From Enterococcus wangshanyuanii (GTDB lineage Bacteria > Bacillota > Bacilli > Lactobacillales > Enterococcaceae), in assembly GCF_002197645.1 (NCBI RefSeq), contig NZ_CP021874.1, positions 1,736,001 through 1,800,000 of the forward strand: a stretch of 64,000 bases of DNA, given 5' to 3'. Of the stretch, positions 60,361 through 64,000 are shown one piece after another (the stretch's first letter is position 1; each line of letters begins with the position of its first letter). Position numbers and translations under genes: made by a program. Under the pieces are notes generated by a model. It saw only the letters and a list, made by a program, of their open reading frames with translations. It made no database searches and had not been told where the DNA came from.

Positions 60361-62958
60361 TTAACCATTATATGCATCAATGATGATTTGTTTCAATTCG
60401 CTGATCAATGGTTCTTTTGGATTTGCTGTTGTACATTGGTCTTCGTATGCTAATTCAGCCATGTGATCGACAGTAGAATCAAGAATTTCTTGTGTTACAC
60501 CTTGTGCTTTAAGATTCATGTCGATTCCGACTGCTACACCTAAATCGTATACAGCTTTAGCTAATGCATCAACTAACTCAGCAGTATTTTTACCTTTAAG
60601 ACCTAAGAACTTCGCGATATCAGCGTAGTCTGTGTCTGCACGGAAGTAGTCATATTTAGGGAACATTGCATGTTTTGAAGGATCTTTGGCATTGTAACGG
60701 ATGATATGCGGTAATAAAATCGCATTTGTACGTCCGTGAGGAATACCATATTCTCCACCAATTTTATGTGCTACAGAGTGACAAATTCCCAAGAATGCAT
60801 TGGCAAATGCCATACCAGCCATTGTAGAAGCATTATGCATTTTTTCACGAGATTCTGCATCTGGGCGTTTCACAGAATTTTCTAAGTGATCGAAAACTAG
60901 CTTGATCGCTTGTAAACTTAATCCGCGTGTATAATCAGAAGCCATAACTGAAACATAAGATTCGATCGCATGTGTCAATACATCCATACCAGTATCTGCT
61001 GTAACAGAAGCTGGAACTGACATAACAAATTGAGGATCGACGATCGCTACATCTGGTGTCAATGCGTAATCAGCTAATGGGTATTTTACATGTGTTTCGC
61101 TATCTGTGATAACCGCAAATGGTGTCACTTCTGAACCCGTACCTGATGTTGTTGGAATACATACGAACTGTGTTTTAACTGGTTTGTCGATTTTGTACGT
61201 ACGTTTACGGATATCCAAGAATTTTTGTTTTGCACCAAAGAATTCTGTATCTGGGTGCTCATAGAACATCCACATTCCTTTAGCCGCGTCCATTGCAGAT
61301 CCGCCACCCAACGCAATAATCGTATCAGGCTCAAAATCAACCATCACTTTTGTTCCAGCGTAAACTGTATTTGTTGATGGGTTTGGTTCTACAGCTGAGA
61401 AAACTTCGATTTGAACATCATTTTTACGTTTTTGTAATTCTTTACGAACAGTATCAGCGTAACCGAATTGAACCATTCCTGGATCACAAACGATCATAAC
61501 ACGTTCAACGTTTTCCATTTTTTGTAGATATTGTAATGAATTTTTTTCAAAGAAAATTTTTGGTGGTAATTTAAACCATTGCATATTATTTCTCCGTTTC
61601 GCTACAGTTTTGACGTTGATCAAGTTGACAGCAGATACGTTTTTAGAGACAGAGTTTTTACCATATGATCCGCAGCCTAATGTCAATGATGGAATCATTT
61701 CGTTGTAGATATTTCCGATTCCGCCTTCAGCAGATGGAGAGTTTACCAAGATACGGCAAGCTTTCATGCGTAAACCGAATTTCACTTGTAAGTCTTCGTC
61801 TTCTGTATGGATCACAGCAGTATGTCCTAATCCGCCTAATTCAAGCATTGCTTCACATAAGTCAAAGGCGTGATCTGTATTTTTCGCTTTCATCATTGCA
61901 AGGACTGGTGATAATTTCTCACGAGAAAGTGGGTACTCAGCACCTGCTCCTTCGATTTCTGCAACTAAGATTTTTGTTCCTTTTGGTACTTTGATACCTG
62001 CTAAATCAGCAATATGTTCAGCAGAGTAACCAACGATTGCAGGATTAACTGCATATTTTCCTTCGTTCATTACTGCATCTTCAAGTTTTTGTAATTCATT
62101 TGGTTTTACGAAGTACACTTGGTGTGCTTCAAATTCAGCTTTAACAGCTGCATAAATCTCTTTATCTACGATCACAGCTTGTTCAGAAGCACAAATCATT
62201 CCATTATCGAATGATTTTGAAACGATCAAGTCGTTTACAGCACGTTTGATTTTAGCTGATTTTTCAATATAAGAAGGAACGTTACCAGGACCTACTCCTA
62301 ATGCTGGTTTACCAGTTGAGTAAGCTGATTTCACCATACCTGCACCACCAGTGGCTAAAACGATGGCGATTCCCGGATGGTTCATCAAACCAGAAGTTGC
62401 TTCTAATGATGGTTGTTCGATCCATTGTACACAGTTTTCAGGAGCACCTGCTTTGATTGCAGCATCACGAACGATACGTGCTGCTTCTGCAGAACATTTT
62501 TGTGCGCTTGGGTGGAATGCAAAAACGATTGGGTTACGTGTTTTAAGTGCGATCAAGGCTTTAAAAATTGTTGTTGATGTTGGATTTGTTGTTGGTGTTA
62601 CTCCGCAAACCACACCGACAGGCTCAGCAATTTCGATCAAACCAGTTTGGTCATCTTTATTGATCACACCAACTGTTTTATCATGCTTGATGCTGTTCCA
62701 GATATATTCAGAGGCATACATATTTTTGATTGCTTTATCTTCATAAATTCCGCGTCCAGTTTCTTCAACAGCCATTTTTGCTAGTGGCATATGTTGATCT
62801 AAAGCAGCCATTGCCATTTGATGCACAATATGGTCAACCTTCGCTTGATCAAAATCTTCCATTTCTTTTAAAGCAACATTTGCTTTTTTCGCTAACTCAT
62901 CGATCATTGCTGCTACATCAGTTGTTTGAGTCTCTTCTTTCTTGGTTGTTTTAGCCAT
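60361..62958 (-). CDS. adhE: Bifunctional acetaldehyde-CoA/alcohol dehydrogenase AdhE
   Basis: An 865-residue AdhE of normal length. Residues 1-440 or so form the aldehyde dehydrogenase half with catalytic Cys in SFDNGMICASEQ; a linker follows; residues 460-865 form the iron-dependent alcohol dehydrogenase half with GGGSAMDAAKGMW, PTTSGTGSEVTPF and the metal ligands in DVLTHAIES, GICHSVAHKIGGEYGIPHG. It reduces acetyl-CoA to ethanol, regenerating NAD+ in fermentation, and forms filaments (spirosomes). Preceded by a Rex-type operator and a strong promoter. Confidence 0.97.
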   Translation of the reverse strand: MAKTTKKEETQTTDVAAMIDELAKKANVALKEMEDFDQAKVDHIVHQMAMAALDQHMPLAKMAVEETGRGIYEDKAIKNMYASEYIWNSIKHDKTVGVINKDDQTGLIEIAEPVGVVCGVTPTTNPTSTTIFKALIALKTRNPIVFAFHPSAQKCSAEAARIVRDAAIKAGAPENCVQWIEQPSLEATSGLMNHPGIAIVLATGGAGMVKSAYSTGKPALGVGPGNVPSYIEKSAKIKRAVNDLIVSKSFDNGMICASEQAVIVDKEIYAAVKAEFEAHQVYFVKPNELQKLEDAVMNEGKYAVNPAIVGYSAEHIADLAGIKVPKGTKILVAEIEGAGAEYPLSREKLSPVLAMMKAKNTDHAFDLCEAMLELGGLGHTAVIHTEDEDLQVKFGLRMKACRILVNSPSAEGGIGNIYNEMIPSLTLGCGSYGKNSVSKNVSAVNLINVKTVAKRRNNMQWFKLPPKIFFEKNSLQYLQKMENVERVMIVCDPGMVQFGYADTVRKELQKRKNDVQIEVFSAVEPNPSTNTVYAGTKVMVDFEPDTIIALGGGSAMDAAKGMWMFYEHPDTEFFGAKQKFLDIRKRTYKIDKPVKTQFVCIPTTSGTGSEVTPFAVITDSETHVKYPLADYALTPDVAIVDPQFVMSVPASVTADTGMDVLTHAIESYVSVMASDYTRGLSLQAIKLVFDHLENSVKRPDAESREKMHNASTMAGMAFANAFLGICHSVAHKIGGEYGIPHGRTNAILLPHIIRYNAKDPSKHAMFPKYDYFRADTDYADIAKFLGLKGKNTAELVDALAKAVYDLGVAVGIDMNLKAQGVTQEILDSTVDHMAELAYEDQCTTANPKEPLISELKQIIIDAYNG

Positions 62959-63019
62959 TTTAAAATCCTCCTGAAAAATGAATCATGTATTTTTGTTTGT
63001 TAACCATTTCACATACATA

Positions 63020-63073
63020 TCATACAACAATATTTTTTTCTTGTAAATAGTTTTTTGTGATTTTTTTCACATT
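63020..63073 (-). promoter_or_regulatory. adhE promoter with Rex-type operator
   Basis: Minus-strand TTTACA (63043-63048), 17-bp spacer, TATGAT (63020-63025). Upstream, TTGTGA-N6-TCACAT (63056-63073) matches the Rex box TTGTGAANNNNTTCACAA closely. Rex senses NADH/NAD+ and represses adhE in many Firmicutes, so redox control is expected. A weaker half-like site lies at about 62997-63015. Confidence 0.75.
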
Positions 63074-63088
63074 TGTTTGAAAATTTAA

Positions 63089-63127
63089 AAACAGACTTTT
63101 TTCAAATTAATAAAAAAAGTCTGTTCA
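63089..63127 (-). terminator. Terminator of the RelA/SpoT-domain gene
   Basis: Stem AACAGACTTTTTT / AAAAAAGTCTGTT, followed on the minus strand by TTTAAATTTTC. Confidence 0.7.
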
Positions 63128-63168
63128 TTACTTTCTTTTCTACTATAAACTAAAAATAATCTACCATA

Positions 63169-64000
63169 TTACTTAGTTTTAGTTGCAGCTTTCTTATAAA
63201 ACTTTTGAAATTCAGCATAACGTTTTTTGGTTGCCCTGTCTCCGATACCCAAGCGACTATAAACTTCCTGCAAGACTTCTAACCCTAATTCATTTTTAAT
63301 CACTAAGTAATAACAACAATAAAAGAAAATGCCTCTGTCAGCAATTGAATCTGAGTCTATTAAAGAAAGAATCATCATTTCTTTTGATTTATTTAAAAGA
63401 TACTTTAATTGATCAATTGTATTAATATCTAAATAATTTAACGCATCAACTATATCATCGATATCAGCCGAAGTAGAATAATACTTTGTTTTCAATCCAA
63501 GTTTCTTTTCTAAATAATCAACATGCTGTGTAAAAAAATCAGAGTCCATCAGTTTCTTTATAGATATTCTATCAATATTTATATTTTGATCTTGTCCAGT
63601 AATAAGAGACCCTTTAACAGCTTCTTGATAAGAGTCTAGTTTATTTCTAATACTAAGAAATTCTTTATCTGCAAGCTCTAGAAGACTTGACAGCCTTGAA
63701 AAATCTCTGCGAATTTCTTTTGGAATCCCGACACTTGATTTATAGCCAAGATCATGTTCAATTTCTGCCCAAGTATGTTGTAGGATACTTCTAATTTGGA
63801 TTTCAAACTTACAATCGGAAAAAGAAGTATATTCGCTTAAACATTGTCTTTCTTCAGATAAAGATACAATATAATGTAAAGATAAATAGCCAAATCTATC
63901 TGGTTCTATCGCTTTTCTCTTATCAATTGAATTACCTTGATCTACAAGAAACTCTCTTTCAATAATATCAGCAATTTTATCTACATCATCACTATAAAAT
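63169..64000 (-). CDS. RelA/SpoT-domain (GTP pyrophosphokinase-like) protein, 5' end outside the window
   Basis: The frame is open to the window edge: 276 residues are visible, starting FYSDDVDKIADIIEREF. The alarmone synthetase signature is clear: EPDRFGYLSLHYIVSLS and FEIQIRSILQHTWAEIEHDLGYKSS. The N-terminal part with the ATP-binding and first catalytic motifs lies beyond 64000. The C-terminal 150 residues (helical, LxxLLELADKEF onward) are longer than in RelP/RelQ small synthetases and have no recognised domain; this is the plan of stand-alone RelA_SpoT proteins, some of which are toxins. (p)ppGpp synthesis is likely but not certain. An internal ATG at 63549 is not the start. Confidence 0.8.
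   Translation of the reverse strand, partial: FYSDDVDKIADIIEREFLVDQGNSIDKRKAIEPDRFGYLSLHYIVSLSEERQCLSEYTSFSDCKFEIQIRSILQHTWAEIEHDLGYKSSVGIPKEIRRDFSRLSSLLELADKEFLSIRNKLDSYQEAVKGSLITGQDQNINIDRISIKKLMDSDFFTQHVDYLEKKLGLKTKYYSTSADIDDIVDALNYLDINTIDQLKYLLNKSKEMMILSLIDSDSIADRGIFFYCCYYLVIKNELGLEVLQEVYSRLGIGDRATKKRYAEFQKFYKKAATKTK

Noticed and set aside
1..64000. tRNA or rRNA genes
   Set aside because: I saw no cloverleaf with anticodon arm or rRNA-like stretch, including at the island junctions; the att site is rplT, not a tRNA.

Overview
The window looks like the chromosome of a low-GC lactic acid bacterium of the genus Enterococcus, probably a relative of E. faecalis. The complete mevalonate cluster (mvk-mvaD-mvaK2-fni), adhE under a Rex-type operator, infC-rpmI-rplT, a Qnr-like pentapeptide protein of the EfsQnr kind and a full opp cluster occur in the order I remember from E. 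faecalis. The species is not fixed by the sequence.

Layout. 1-6064 is core chromosome: a LysR/YeiH pair, PsiE, TraX-like, CPBP protease, a secreted ChW-repeat protein and then the orphaned 3' end of rplT. 6065-26735 is an AT-rich integrated island of about 20.7 kb. It lies inside rplT: its tyrosine integrase sits next to the intact rplT, whose last 70 or so codons are now supplied by the island, while the displaced native 3' end with its own terminator lies 20.7 kb away. The island holds an AEP-like primase with an HTH partner and repeat-rich flanks, a serine resolvase, a second small tyrosine recombinase in a module bracketed by GGATACTTTT repeats, and envelope/ion cargo (DUF421/DUF3290, MscL, an ICMT-like protein, LapA, a P-type ATPase, an esterase). 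It also carries decayed genes (WxL/DUF3324 remnants, a degenerate tandem paralogue array). I see no relaxase, coupling protein or phage structural gene.

26523-41045 is core again: rplT-rpmI-infC with a long attenuated leader, two HAD phosphatases, then the most interesting locus. Immediately downstream of oppF lies a TnpB-family gene whose RuvC catalytic residues are replaced (GITLG instead of GIDLG, and no final Asp motif). No TnpA is present, and a structured candidate guide-RNA region follows the gene. The 3' end of that RNA resembles a site next to TTTAA in the oppA promoter region. This fits the TldR class (TnpB-like nuclease-dead repressors), reported from memory in enterococci next to oppF. 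The expected role is RNA-guided repression of the neighbouring peptide transporter. A family of hairpin-forming repeats of about 120 bp, three copies between oppF and this gene and two more at 41.3-41.6 kb, is unexplained.

41573-47245 is a TctA-type transporter followed by the mevalonate cluster. 47340-55347 is one long minus-strand operon: galactitol-type PTS EIIA/EIIB/EIIC, a rhamnulose-1-phosphate-type aldolase, a 2-hydroxyacid dehydrogenase, a PRD regulator, a membrane protein and a group III alcohol dehydrogenase. This suggests PTS uptake of an unidentified sugar or polyol, oxidation, aldol cleavage and aldehyde reduction. The end of the window has a YhgE-like permease with an Rrf2 regulator, a VOC protein, RtcB with an unusual leader, a GNAT enzyme, adhE and a RelA/SpoT-domain protein cut by the window edge.
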